Source of the DNA: Plumapathes pennacea | Taxonomy: Eukaryota; Cnidaria; Anthozoa; Antipatharia; Myriopathidae | Direction of reading: 5' to 3' | Assembly: GCA_964036295.1 (NCBI GenBank) | Contig: OZ038465.1 | Span: 17,320,167-17,384,166, forward strand | DNA: 64,000 nucleotides | Shown: piece after piece, positions 53,423 to 63,809 of the stretch | Position numbering within the stretch: position 1 is the stretch's first letter | How the letters are laid out: each line of letters opens with the position of its first letter | Notes under the pieces: model-generated | The model's database searches: none | The model's input: only the letters and a program-made list of their open reading frames with translations | What the model was told of the DNA's origin: nothing | Translations under genes and position numbers: made by a program

Positions 53423-56400
53423 CTGTCCGTGAATCAGACATTGGTTGGGAAATACGTGCAGCGCGAAATACGCGTATGGTGTTTGCGTGTAAAGAGATAT
53501 GGTCACGTGGCAGTAGATATGTCATGTGGACATAGTGTCGTTTCACTAGAATATCAGCGCCCAAAATATGGATTCAGGAATAAAAAATACACTTTCTGAT
53601 TTCTAAAAGAACTGTGGTCAGCACGCGAGGCCAATATTTATACTTAGTTTCACTCAATGTAGCGGCCATCTTGGATTTTTTTATGATGAGGAAGCCTGAG
53701 AAAGAGCGTTACGGACGGACGGAAGTGAGTTAGCGTATTATTATATAGATGCTACAGCTCTGAAAAAGGCGGATAAACAGTTTACCTTGAGATGCACCAC
53801 GCCTCTATCTTTTATGACGTAGCCTCCGAGTGTTTCTAAAACCTCCTTTGTCTGTCGGCTTATGTGGATTTTTAGAGCTTCAAGAAATAAAAAAAAGACA
53901 GCCGTGACTTACATTAAACTATCGCACGATTAACATTACGTTTTGTCAGCGGAAAACGCTGTGTTGAATAGATATAATAAGTTAACAAGTTCTTTTATTA
54001 ACTTATTAACTTATTATAACATATTATAGTTATTTTTCTTTGATGATTTATTAAAAGTTTATAATAGTTTAAAAATTTTATGGTTTTATTAGGAAGCCGG
54101 CATCGTACAAATGAATCCGAATACTTTAGGAAATATCACAAACAGACTTAAAGTTGTCACAACTTGAACCTGTTTTTCGTTTTACCTTCCCCGTTGGATT
54201 CCATTCTTGAAGCCATATTCACAGTGTCTCCAAACAAACAGTAGCGAGGCATCGTGTTGCCAACGACACCAGCAACGACAGAACCTGGGAACGAATAAAC
54301 TTGATCAGATGAAAAGGTTAATCGAGTGCTGATGAAAACAGCAGATTGAGGACTTCTGATTATTCACAGCAAACGCAGAATTTTCACATTTGCTGTGGGT
54401 GCCTGCAGCGGGCTGGCCTCACCAGAATGAACTCCGACACGGAGCTGCAGTTTGTGGTCAGGCTTGTGACGAACTGTAAATTCTTTCTTCACCGCTTCGA
54501 CGGGCCATTCTACAAATCTCGCCAGCGTGTTTGTGGCCGTTCCTGATGGGGAGGCCTGAGACGACCATGTACGCGTCACCAATCGTCTCCACCTGCCGGG
54601 CACAAAATGGGGTCTTAGATGAAGTACAATAGGACTCACTGCCGTCAGACGAAGGATAAGCAAATGTTGAGCACACCTTATACACGTCATATTCCTTGAT
54701 GATGTCATCACATAGAGTGTAAAGATCATTGAGCAAGGCCACTACCTGATCCACACAAAAGAGAAAACACAGGAATTACTAGGCATACAGCCAAAAACTA
54801 ACCAAAGCGCTCGCACCACTGTAACTTATATAGCTACAATAAACATAGTTGTTAAAAATCCAAAAGGAATCGCTAGATGAATGTAAATCAAAGGCAATAT
54901 GATAAAGGAGAACTTCAGAAAAATTTTTTTTTTCTCGCTAAAGACCTCGCCTGAAAATGCATCAAATTCAGGGGGCAGACATGAAATGAACGTATATCCT
55001 TGCCTGCATGGGCGTGCTTTGAGACGACAGACTGGTGAATCCAACAATGTCACTGAAGTATATGGACACTTGCTGGAAAGTCTCCGCTTCCACTTCCTTA
55101 CCCCTCTTCAACTGTTCCGCTACCGACCTGTAAAGAATTGAACATTAAGGATTAGAAACAGAAATCAGTTTTGTTCTGCGTTTTTTACTTGCTTTAGGAC
55201 CGTCTGCATGAGTAACGCTGCCAAATTTGCCCTTTTTTTTTTTTTTTTTTTACACCCCACACCATTCTGGATTATCAGCGCAACAATTCCTTGAGAAAAC
55301 AAGGGACAACCTTGGCAGGATCTGGTACAACAGCTGCTCCGTCTTCTTCTGTTCCTCCATGAGTTGTGCAGATCTCTCCTGGACTAAGTCTTCCAAGTTT
55401 TGCGCATACTTCTCCATCATGTACGTAACGTTATCAAAAATATTGTTTTTCCTGACCAAAAAATAAAAAGACGCAAAAACAAACAAAGAAAAAGACAACT
55501 TAGTGTTTTGTGTTTTTAAATAGTCGAACCACTATTAAGCGCCCACCCTCGGGAAAATGGCAAGTGGCCGCTTAATAGGGCTTGGTCGTTTAACAATTCG
55601 TCAGAAGTTAGCATAAAGCGTGGCAGAAACGTCACTTTACTTGAATACCAATTCGCGTGGAGGCTTGCGACAACTGTTGCTTTAATAAACGTGTGACTGA
55701 ATGTTTTGATCAGTCGTCCCCTTCTATTTCGGACTCTTTGTCATCAAAGCCAAAGTATGTGTAATAAAAGTTTGGAGACCGCTTAATAGGGGTAAAAACA
55801 ATAATAGAACCCTCATCCAGACGGCCAAAAGGTGGCCACGACCGCTTTATAGAAGTGGCCGCTTAATGGGGGTTTTATTTACAGTTTTCTGACAATATGT
55901 TTCAGGACTTTGATAACTGGTCGCTTAATAGGTTCGACTGTACGTCGTTTTGGCTCAAAATCTTGAGGTTCTACAAGCGTTGCACAAACTACAAGCAACG
56001 AAAGACCTTCAGTTTGCTGTCGTTTCTATTTTGTAATGACCGATTAGTGGAAGGTCATCACACGGTTAAACACGTAGCATTTCTGTGATGCTGTAAGCAA
56101 ACAAGCCTGACTTAAACTGATTTGCTTCATAATCAGATACTCACATGCCTTTGCTGGTTAGTATTCTTTGTAAGTTTTTTCTGATTTCATGAAAGTCTGG
56201 CCGCACGTCTGGATTTTCCATCCAGCAATTCCTCATCATCTCTCGCAGCTCTTCGAGGCCGGGAATAAGATTGGACACCGTTGGTCTGAATGGAGGCATC
56301 TCCACATTTTTTAATTTTTTGATGATATCTGTGGGACATGAAATATATTTTACATCTGAAAGCATATATTACCGTACACAACCCCTTTGCCTTGCGGGTA

Positions 56401-59400
56401 AACACTCGAACGGCGTTTTCAAAATGTATCAAGTTACTTTGAGCATTGTAGTTTTCTATCATACAAGATAGGGTCATTTTGGGTTCAACAGGGGTATTAT
56501 AAGTAAATGCGGAGGAAAAGAAATAATTTTCCCAACCAAAATGTCGAACTAAAACCTTCCCAATAATAAAAAATGTTAGTACCAATACTATGTTTAACAT
56601 GTTTTAGTGTCCCAAATTAACTCTAGTTTCTCCAATTAGCTCTAGTGTCCCAAATTAACTCTAGTGTCTCCAATTAGCTCTACAGCTAAATACACTTGAC
56701 ACTGAAATACAGTTCATGTTTTTATGTATGTATGGTGATGCTCTATGACAGTTAGTTTTCAAGCATAAGGTGTGTTCGATTGACCGTATTCCTAAACAAG
56801 AATAGCTAAAATGATCCAAAGTTCAGTGCTTGTTCTAGGGAAGTTTTTTCGGGATTGTTTTCAAAACATTCACGCTGACATTTCGAACAGCTCCCGAAAC
56901 ATCTCGACATAAATCAGTTCCAAAGCAAATTATTTTATCAATCAATATCACTATTCCTATTCCGGAATAGACCCAATCGAACGCGCCCTAAAAGGAAATA
57001 TAAATCCGTATTCTTTATCCACGCTGAATTATCACGTGGGGGATTGAGCCTGGGAATACAGCGGTCGGTGCAGGCAGAACCAGCGTCCTGCCATCAGGGC
57101 ATCCGACCCTGAAAAGAAGCGGGCTGTTTACCTTTAGAGTCCATGTAGTTGTCACTGTATGGTCTGCTTCTTGTGTGAAACACCTGGAGGATGATAGCAA
57201 AACTGTACACGTCGCCTTTCACTGTTCCTTTTGGTGGCGGACAATCCATTCTCAGGAGCTCTGGTGCCACGTGCAACAAATCTGGTTTGAACAAGTACAG
57301 GCTGATTAGTCAATGCTGGGCTATACTAACGGTGAACTCTCTCCCTAAGGCGGACACCCTCGGGACTAGCCTTTAGTGTCCGCCTTAGAGAGAGTTCAGT
57401 CACCGAGAAACAAGTGAAAATTGTCAAGGATCAAATCATGCATGCTGTCCGCCTTAGAGAGGTGTCCACTTTTAAGTGACTGTATACGGATGCACAAGGT
57501 GGTGTGCAGGAGAAGTGGTTCACCTGCGGCTGAAGTTCGAGATGCACTGACGTATTTCCTGTGTCTCTCTCGGAATGTGGGAAGTCCGAAGTCGGAAATT
57601 TTAAGAACCCATCGACTGTCCACCAAACAGTTTGTTGACTTCAGATCTCCGTGTGATTTGATTTCTGAGCCATGGAGGAAAGCCATGCCCTGAAAGAAGA
57701 AAAGGTTACCATGACAACTAGTTACAGTAAATACTGGAATTTCAAAGTAAAAATAACAGTAATACATACCTTGACAACGTCAGAAACGAGTGAAGCGATA
57801 AACATTTGGTCAAGCTTGATCAATGGATTCTCCACAACATCCTGAGAATATCAGGAAATAACGAGTTTACTAAATACGTTAGTTTCTACCACGTAGGTTT
57901 CTCGGAATCGTTTCAATTAAAGGCACCTTGAAAGTTTGTCAAGTTCACCCACTGCCGACCCTGCAACTTATACAAACAGTCCTTATCAATAATGTCCTAC
58001 ATTAATTTTTAAAAGTTACAAAATCAAGAATTGGTTGTGCAGGAACCCATTGAAAATCAATGTAATAATAGGGCTTCCCAGTAAAACATTAGTTATTAAT
58101 TAAATTGATTAATTAAAATTAGCTAGTTGACTAACTAACTAATTAACTAATTAACTAATTAACCAAATAAATAAATAAATAAATAATTAATAATTAATTA
58201 ATTAATTAAAAGTGTACTGTGGTTGTCCGGGCATCGCCAGAAATTCCGGACATTTTGCGTCCACGATTGCTTCCGGTCTTTCCCAGCGGCGTGCGGTATG
58301 AGCATGCGCCATTCACACATTCAACATTGTTACGTACTTTGCCTCAGTGGGGTGGGGGAAGGATGGGTTTCTCCGGTTCAAAAAGAGACTGCTACGTTTA
58401 GGAGACGTGCCGCTGAACGACCTAGTTGAAATTAGCTTTCGTTTGGTACAATTAGCATGCGATTTGGAGCTTCCCAGCCCAAAATATCAACACCCGAAGT
58501 CAGCGTATTTCACGGGAGGTATTCGCCATGGCTGGCTGTGAACTGCAAATTCAAACACAAAAAGTACACATCAAATTTGCTCCAGGGGACTGACTGAGGC
58601 TTCACAGGAGATGTTCAATCCTTCGACAATCAGGTACGGGGTAGACATTTTGCGTTTTACCCAAGGTTCTTGTATTAAATGCAGCTTAAAAAGTGACAGT
58701 AGCCGGTTTTGAGCGTATTCTGCTATCAATCCCTTCTTACGTCGGCCGAAATTTTAAATTCAAAAAAGTACACATCGAATTTTACCGGAGATAAATATTT
58801 TTTGTACTGTTGTGTTTAGGAAGCTTTCGTCTTCCGAATGCTGCCCAGACATTTTTACGAACGTGCTTCAGTTAAGCGAAAAGCACAATTTATTATCAGA
58901 TCCCATACATTTCTTTGTTATTTCTTGAGCGGCTGTCAGCGTGAAACCTGATGCCTCTTCCGAGATGGCGCAACCGGATGTCTGAAATTTCTGGCGATGG
59001 GTGAGAATAGTATTTAGAAAGGCCGCTGTTGGTCACTGACGTGTCCGCTGACTACCTGACCGCGGGCTATAGTCATCTTCGAACTCAAATGAAGAGTCTT
59101 AATCATATTATTGTATTTATGTCTCTAGTTGCCATCATCTAACGAGGACTTAACCTCTTCGCTTGACTCCGTAGACGGGTACTTCTCAGGTGGTAGAAAC
59201 ATAACTCGGCTTACCCAACAACAGTCTTTCTGAAGACGATTATCATTCGGACCAGTAAAACAAGTAATACTGCTGGCCTCAAACCACTTCCCCTGTTACA
59301 TTAAATAATGCAACTACACTCAACTCTCTCTAAGGTGGACACCTCGGGACTAGATTTGCTGTCCGCCTTAGAGAGAGTTCAGTTACAGAGAAACAAGGGA

Positions 59401-62220
59401 AAGTCTGCAGGGACCAAATCTGCATGCTGTCCACTTTAGAGAGGTGTCCACTTAGGGAGAGTTGACTGTATTCACAAAATCACTGTTAAAATCGACCCAC
59501 AGCATGTCTGATAGTATATTCACTGTGATACGTTAAATCAACTTACTTTCAAATTACCCCTTGAGCAGTATTCAGTCACAACCTGGAAGCTGCCAGGCTC
59601 GAAACATGCACCAACGAAATGGCTCAAGTTGTTATGTCTGACATCTCTCATCTGTCAATCAAAAAGTACGTGACGTAATATAACAAAGTAAAACTAAAAA
59701 AAAATGCTACAGATGACCATGACAAAAAGAAACAAGACAAAAATAATTCTGCCCAGGTTTCCTGTATTATACCTTATGCCGCTGGTCCTCACTAGCACAT
59801 AAGCATAAGCATAAACATAAGCATAAGACTAAGAGAGAGACAGTGGCGACATAAGCATAAGCATCAAACACATCCGTTCCTTATGCTTATGCTTATGTCG
59901 CCACTGTCGCTCTCTTGTGCTTTATGCTTATGCTTATGCGCTAGTGAGGACCAGGCTTTACAAAGAACAGCGTGATAGAGAAGATAGAGAAGACACTATC
60001 TCCTACAAAATCAAAGGACTGGAGTACCAAACCTGTTTAAGCTCCAGGAGAACGGTCCTCGACAAGTCTGTGGATTTTACGACCAGATTTTTCACGCTGA
60101 CCGGATTGTTCTGTCAGAAAAATACAACAAGCCAACGCGTATATAGTAAAATTTTGCCACGATATAGAGCCCTGTAACAACAAACTTGGTAGATAAAAAA
60201 ATATAAGTTTCCTCTGCTAGAAGTTGAGAGGTATTCTTCTTTCCTCAAAATTAGCCCCATTATCGTGACGTCCGTTTCGCGTGTGTCGTGCGTGATCGCA
60301 CACAACACCAGAATAAACCAGTGGAGAGAGCTGTCGTAAAATGCAGTCGAAATGTCTCATGTAAATGTGCCCGAGTGAAGTGTGACACTAAAGCCTTACG
60401 TAAACTGTATACCCGATAAACTCCAAAACTGGTATGAGAGGATATCTCTTCTTTCGACTCTTCTGCACAGCCATCTTCTGTGTTGCATCCAAAGCCGTCT
60501 TCTGTTGCAAGTGGTAGGACCTCCGTACTGCCCTGAAAAAAATCAGGAAAATCTCGATAACACACGACACGTAGGGTTGAGACACGCAGGGCAAGAGCGA
60601 CAGCAACAACGTACTAAAGAGCGGCATTAGTTAACCAACAAAAACAAAAACTGCCAACCACAGGTTTCTAAACTAAACCGTAGTATAAAAGATGGTTAAC
60701 GCCATGGGTTACTATTAAAATCTTAGTGAAACCCCGGTTAACTGTTCTTATATTAACACAGACTGACTGTTGCTTAAAACATTTCTATCCGCACACAATA
60801 AACAAACGTCACATCACGTCATAGTGACGCCATATAATAGAAGCAATAAAATTACACAATTTCTGTTAAAACATTATTTAGCTTAATAGATGGTTAACCA
60901 TGGGTAGCCCTTAAAATGTTAGTGAAACAACAGTTAACCGTGCTTCTATTAACACAGAGTGGCTGGTAGTTAAAACAATACTATCCGCACAGTAAACAAA
61001 CGTCACATCACGTCTTGGTGACGCCTTATAATGGAAAACATGTAATTACACAATTTGTGTTAACACTTTCTTTCGTTTAATAGATGGTTAAGCATGGGTA
61101 ACCCTTAAAATGTTAGTAAAACCACAACTAAATACACCTCAGGTCCCGGGGGAAGGGGGGGGGGGGACTACTAACATAAAAAGAGTAAGGATGCTCGTCG
61201 CACCTTTTAGAGGTCAAAATCCCGCACAGGTTTTGGTATCTCTTAAGGTGCTCAAGGTGCTCAAGATTAAATAAGCAATAAAGTACTTTTGGCGAGGAAA
61301 TATGCACGGTTAATTGTCCGAGGATATTATCTGTTCCGAGAAGCGAACTGTGACTGTGACTGCTCAACTGTGAGCTTCGAGGAACAGATAATGTCCAAGG
61401 ACAATTATCCGTGCATATTTCAGAAGCCAAAAGTAGTTTATTGTCTTTATTATCCTTCAACTATTTCCTCTCGCAGCGCAAATAATGGCGCAAGGACTGT
61501 GAAGCTCTTTGGTGCTTTCTGCAACTGCTTTTTCGACAAATGAATTGATGTCCTCCTCGGTAGTCATCTCGTAATGGTTTTTTGTGATTAATATTTAAAA
61601 TTGTGTTCGGATATTGTCAATAAACAGCGATAGTTTGCCAGGCGGGGGGTTATTCGCTGTTATTCGGTCACGTGTCACGATTCCACCAATCACGCGCGGG
61701 AGGAAATATTTGATGGGTCATAAACGCTGATATTTTTATGTACCGTGGTTACCGTTTAGGGCTCGGGCGTGAATCTCGAATGAACTTTTCATATGAATGT
61801 CACTATGGGTCAAAATAAGCTCAGGACAGGCCCATTTTAGTACCTCTTAGAGGTCAAAACAAAAACTTCCGTCGAGTGCCTCTACCTATTTTATGTGGGA
61901 GTCAAATATGGTGGCAAGCATATGGAGTGTCTACTTACAGAGAGGTAATGATGACAATGCGACTGAATAACCAGCTCGGTAGCTTCAATTTTCCACAGCA
62001 AACTCTTCAATTCTTTTTCCAATCGATATTGCCTGCAACAAATCATTTAGTTGACAAGCAAGAGACAATCACTATAAAAAGGGGTTGAAATAAACAGTCA
62101 AACTGGAGACCAGTTATCTGAGTACACTAACCGGTACATGTTCCCCAGACAGAGGAGAAAAATCAACACAGCAACTCCAAACACTGCGAACAAAACTTCT
62201 GTCGGAAAGGACGCTGCCAT
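53144..62220 (-). CDS. Receptor guanylate cyclase (partial, extracellular part not seen)
   Basis: Sixteen minus-strand exons make about 2.03 kb of coding sequence, roughly 679 residues from the membrane helix to the stop. Domain order: transmembrane helix (residues about 5-28), juxtamembrane LWKI region (about 30-60), acidic linker, kinase-homology domain (about 95-350), dimerisation helix (about 352-398), class III cyclase domain (about 400-590) and a Ser/Arg-rich tail. This is the architecture of natriuretic-peptide-type and related receptors making cGMP from GTP at the plasma membrane. Metal-binding Asp ([15 protein letters not shown]), guanine-selecting Glu and Cys ([16 protein letters not shown]) and catalytic Asn/Arg (NMASRM) are all present. 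One exon is 8 nt short, breaking the frame. The other phases agree. Ligand-binding exons should lie beyond 64 kb, or the ATG at 62220 is a genuine start. Confidence 0.9.
53786..53877 (-). CDS. Cyclase exon 15
   Basis: 92 nt, phase 1 to 0, acceptor 'ttcttgaag', donor gtaaac. Encodes [18 protein letters not shown] and on to GVVHLK, matching the late cyclase-domain helix and strand of the family (S/T-K-x-L...R-G-x-v-x-v-K). Confidence 0.9.
54186..54284 (-). CDS. Cyclase exon 14: catalytic core
   Basis: 99 nt, phase 1 to 1, acceptor 'cgttcccag', donor gtaaaac. Encodes [14 protein letters not shown] and [14 protein letters not shown]. Contains the guanine-recognising Cys and the transition-state Asn and Arg. 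Fully open. Confidence 0.93.
54423..54592 (-). pseudogene. Cyclase exon 13, frameshifted by an 8-nt shortage
   Basis: Acceptor 'cccggcag', donor gtgagg. The first 30 codons read [15 protein letters not shown] to GEICRMA. The second part reads [20 protein letters not shown] to VGVHS in another frame. The exon is 170 nt. Flanking phases (0 in, 1 out) and family spacing after the conserved RMA demand 178. About three residues are lost and the frame broken at 54502. As written, translation ends 20 codons later. Confidence 0.88.
54677..54745 (-). CDS. Cyclase exon 12
   Basis: 69 nt, phase 0 to 0. Encodes [17 protein letters not shown] and ends YDVYK, the helix between the two metal-site motifs. 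Its acceptor follows a GC-type donor in exon 11. Confidence 0.92.
55004..55127 (-). CDS. Cyclase exon 11: first metal site, GC donor
   Basis: 124 nt encoding [17 protein letters not shown] and [15 protein letters not shown] to [13 protein letters not shown] supplies the first metal-binding Asp. The exon ends CAG followed by gcaagg, a GC-AG intron. Phase and protein continuity (Q then VVALLNDLY) leave no nearby GT alternative. Confidence 0.92.
55311..55451 (-). CDS. Cyclase exon 10: dimerisation helix
   Basis: 141 nt. Encodes [20 protein letters not shown] and the coiled-coil linker ending QLLYQILPR, highly typical of receptor and soluble guanylate cyclases. Acceptor 'tttggtcag', donor gttgtc. 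Confidence 0.93.
55521..55940. mobile_element. MITE with AGTCGAACC..TATTAAGCG termini
   Basis: Termini 'tagtcgaacc(ac)tattaagcg' and 'cgcttaataggttcgactg' are inverted. Internal 'ggccgcttaatag' motifs repeat. It lies in the intron between cyclase exons 9 and 10. 420 bp, non-coding. Confidence 0.8.
56145..56328 (-). CDS. Cyclase exon 9: C-lobe end of the kinase-homology domain
   Basis: 184 nt. Encodes [27 protein letters not shown] and [11 protein letters not shown]...P..RP is the kinase subdomain XI motif. Donor gtgagt splits the Met codon shared with exon 10. Confidence 0.93.
56590..56700. repeat. Short 'ctctagtgtc(t)ccaatta' tandem repeat
   Basis: The phrase 'aactctagt.tctccaattagctcta' is repeated at about 56628, 56650 and 56665 within the exon 8-9 intron. 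Confidence 0.6.
57132..57281 (-). CDS. Cyclase exon 8: kinase-homology APE region
   Basis: 150 nt, phase 1 to 1. Encodes [10 protein letters not shown] (APE motif), [11 protein letters not shown] (subdomain IX with the conserved Asp) and [10 protein letters not shown]. Acceptor 'tcaaaccag', donor gtaaac. Confidence 0.93.
57325..57484. mobile_element. MITE with CTCTCYCTAAGGCGGACACC termini, copy 1
   Basis: About 155 bp filling most of the 242-bp intron between cyclase exons 7 and 8. Ends 'ctctctccctaaggcggaca' and 'cttagagaggtgtccact' are inverted, with an internal repeat of the same motif. Copy 2 is at 59317-59470. Confidence 0.75.
57524..57689 (-). CDS. Cyclase exon 7: kinase-homology catalytic-loop region
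   Basis: 166 nt, phase 0 to 1. Encodes [20 protein letters not shown], then [14 protein letters not shown]. The HGD Asp and the DFG Asp are both retained, unusual for this domain, which in vertebrate natriuretic-peptide receptors is a pseudokinase. Acceptor 'ttctttcag', donor gtgaac. Confidence 0.93.
57770..57841 (-). CDS. Cyclase exon 6
   Basis: 72 nt, phase 0 to 0. Encodes [18 protein letters not shown] to DVVK, the helix D to E region of the kinase-homology domain. Acceptor 'atattctcag', donor gtatgt. Confidence 0.92.
57842..59316. other. Intron between cyclase exons 5 and 6, left part
   Basis: Contains a TTAATTAA-type tract (58085-58210). Short frames at 58219-58541 have no support. The pair 'ccgccagaaattccggac'-like 'ctgaaatttctggcgatgg' (58240 and 58981) indicates a further, diverged inverted repeat. 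Confidence 0.45.
59317..59470. mobile_element. MITE with CTCTCYCTAAGGYGGACACC termini, copy 2
   Basis: Ends 'ctcaactctctctaaggtgg' and 'cacttagggagagttgactg' are inverted. Shares the internal 'gtccgccttagagagagttc' with copy 1 at 57325-57484. Located in the exon 5-6 intron. Confidence 0.8.
59547..59651 (-). CDS. Cyclase exon 5
   Basis: 105 nt, phase 0 to 0. Encodes [19 protein letters not shown] and [22 protein letters not shown] and the TEYC.RG hinge are signatures of the receptor-cyclase kinase-homology domain. Acceptor 'gattgacag', donor gtaagt. Confidence 0.93.
59782..59954. repeat. Palindrome with GCATAA repeats in both arms
   Basis: Left arm 'gctggtcctcactagc' plus (ataagc)n plus 'agacagtggcgac' pairs with 'gtcgccactgtc', (gcttat)n and 'gctagtgaggaccag'. 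Arms are about 80 bp. It lies in the exon 4-5 intron. Confidence 0.85.
60033..60110 (-). CDS. Cyclase exon 4: kinase-homology Lys strand
   Basis: 78 nt, phase 0 to 0. Encodes [17 protein letters not shown] and ends LLELKQ. VSVKNL carries the strand-3 Lys. Joins exon 3 (GVYR) and exon 5 (MRDV) in frame. Acceptor 'tttctgacag', donor gtttgg. Confidence 0.9.
60413..60532 (-). CDS. Cyclase exon 3: linker into the kinase-homology domain
   Basis: 120 nt, phase 0 to 0, acceptor 'ttttttcag', donor gtatac. Encodes an acidic linker ([13 protein letters not shown], then [11 protein letters not shown]) and FGVYR, the start of the kinase-homology fold. A nearby alternative donor (gtaagg, 60399) would break the phase with exon 4. 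Confidence 0.85.
60640..61135. repeat. Tandem repeat, about 195 bp, 2.3 units
   Basis: 'gatggttaa' recurs at 60691, 60889 and 61083. Units share 'aaaatgttagtgaaac', 'aaacaaacgtcacatcacgt' and 'tgacgcc.tataat'. Located in the exon 2-3 intron. Confidence 0.85.
61271..61450. mobile_element. Fold-back MITE in the exon 2-3 intron
   Basis: 'caataaagtacttttggc' and 'gaaatatgcacgg.taattg' on the left pair with 'caattatccgtgcatattt' and 'gccaaaagtag' on the right, around a 45-bp centre rich in 'tgactg'. Confidence 0.75.
61939..62032 (-). CDS. Cyclase exon 2: juxtamembrane segment
   Basis: 94 nt, leaving at phase 0. Encodes [20 protein letters not shown] and ends HHYLS. The R-Y-x-L-E...LWKI pattern is characteristic of receptor guanylate cyclases just inside the membrane. 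Acceptor 'tttgttgcag', donor gtaagt. Confidence 0.9.
62132..62220 (-). CDS. Cyclase exon 1 in the window: transmembrane helix
   Basis: Encodes [18 protein letters not shown] and then GNMYR, with donor gttagt. The ATG at 62220 could start a receptor with no ectodomain. Alternatively 'catggcag' is an acceptor, with the exon beginning at 62213 at phase 1 and the ectodomain further right. The second reading fits the family better. Confidence 0.8.
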
Positions 62221-62584
62221 GAAGAAATGGATTTGTTACAAATTATGATAACGAGACAAGCCTTCAGAGGTATCTGCATCATTTTAAAAGCAACACAAAG
62301 GAGCAACACCAACCTCAGAAGAGTAGGCTTGAAAGACTCCAATTTAATTCTTTTCTAGTGTATTTGGAATTCAAAGTTTTATATTATGTTTCTCATGTCC
62401 AGTCCCAGGAAGTGTGCCCTTCAGAAAAACAGCCAAACTTCAATCCCTTGCAAAATGCTCAAGACACTGAACCTTTTCCCTCGCTGTTTTCATCCCCGTT
62501 ACCAATACATCTTATCCTATCAGGAACAGTCATCCGGACCGTATAAAGACTACATTCAGTTCCGTGAACCAATCTGTGCTTCCT
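62221..62584. other. No recognised exon
   Basis: No exon of the cyclase ectodomain could be recognised here. Plus-strand frames at 62358-62619 are unsupported. Confidence 0.45.
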
Positions 62585-62729
62585 TTCATCATAGTTCAGA
62601 CGATTGTAATACATATTGAACCTCGTGGCGAACTAAACTGTAGAAAATGTGACGTGTCCTTCCAGGTGGTACTGTGTAATCGTGCAGCAAAGGTTTCATG
62701 CTAGTTGCTAGTTGCTAGTTGCTAGTTGC

Positions 62730-62950
<221 letters not shown>

Positions 62951-63554
62951 AGTCAAATGGAAATGGAAAATATTACCTAAGTAGAGCGGTGGCAACTGTC
63001 CATCTGTAATGGGAGCTAAGTGTTATCTAAGAATTTGCACAAGGCGATTGTGAATTAGACTGTAAAAGAGACAAAGAAACTAAGCTGTCAATAAACAGGA
63101 CTGGTACACAATCCTCGATTGTTCCTTTTTCTCCTCTCCCCTCCCCCCTCAACTACATTTTTGCGCTCGCCCCAATTCTCGCACAGTCATAAATCGAAAA
63201 AGTCCCAGCAGCTCTAACGCTTGCTACGCAGGCTAGGATCAACTGAGTTTCTAGCTTATAGTTTGAGTAGTTTCTAGTTTATGGGAAAAGGTCTCTGGTA
63301 CTAGACAGTTCAAGAGTCTGTCACACCTGTCAAAAGTCCATTAAAGAGGTGACAACGGGGGCGTTTATGTTCGATTCGTGAATTGTGCCACACAAAGGTC
63401 ATCGTATTCAGGTTAAAGGACTAGCAACTAGCAAATCGCAACTAGCAACTAGCAACTAGCAACTAGCAACTAGCAACTAGCAACTAGCAACTAACAAATC
63501 GCAACCAGCAACTAGCAAATTGCAACTAGCAACTAGCACGTTAACTTCTCTCCA

Positions 63555-63809
63555 GCATAACGGACTGACTGACACAGTCTTAACTGCAATAAGGTGGGAC
63601 GCTTAAAAATGCCACAGCAAAAACTACTTCGACGATCGCGTTCTCGATTTTGTTGCGTTGTCGGTAATATCGATACTGCCCAAATTGGGTGTTGAACTAC
63701 GACTTCCATATTTGGAATCCATTGTTGACAGCACCGGGACACATTCCAGTCGACTGGATCGCATGAAGCTTCGCTTTTCAGCACTTCGTGCTGAACGCGA
63801 GCTTAAAAA
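63555..63809 (-). repeat. Small-ORF repeat (copy 4 of 4)
   Basis: Inverted partner of 42088-42342 with the same open frame, including the extra codon relative to copies 1 and 3. Confidence 0.7.

Noticed and set aside
60399..60412. Donor gtaagg at 60399 as the end of cyclase exon 3
   Set aside because: It leaves phase 1 and would make exon 4 run into a stop. The donor at 60412 keeps the conserved kinase-homology sequence in frame.
19362..62220. Ig receptor and guanylate cyclase as one fused gene
   Set aside because: The cyclase has its own transmembrane exon upstream and a stop at 53144. The Ig exons lie downstream and lead to another transmembrane exon.
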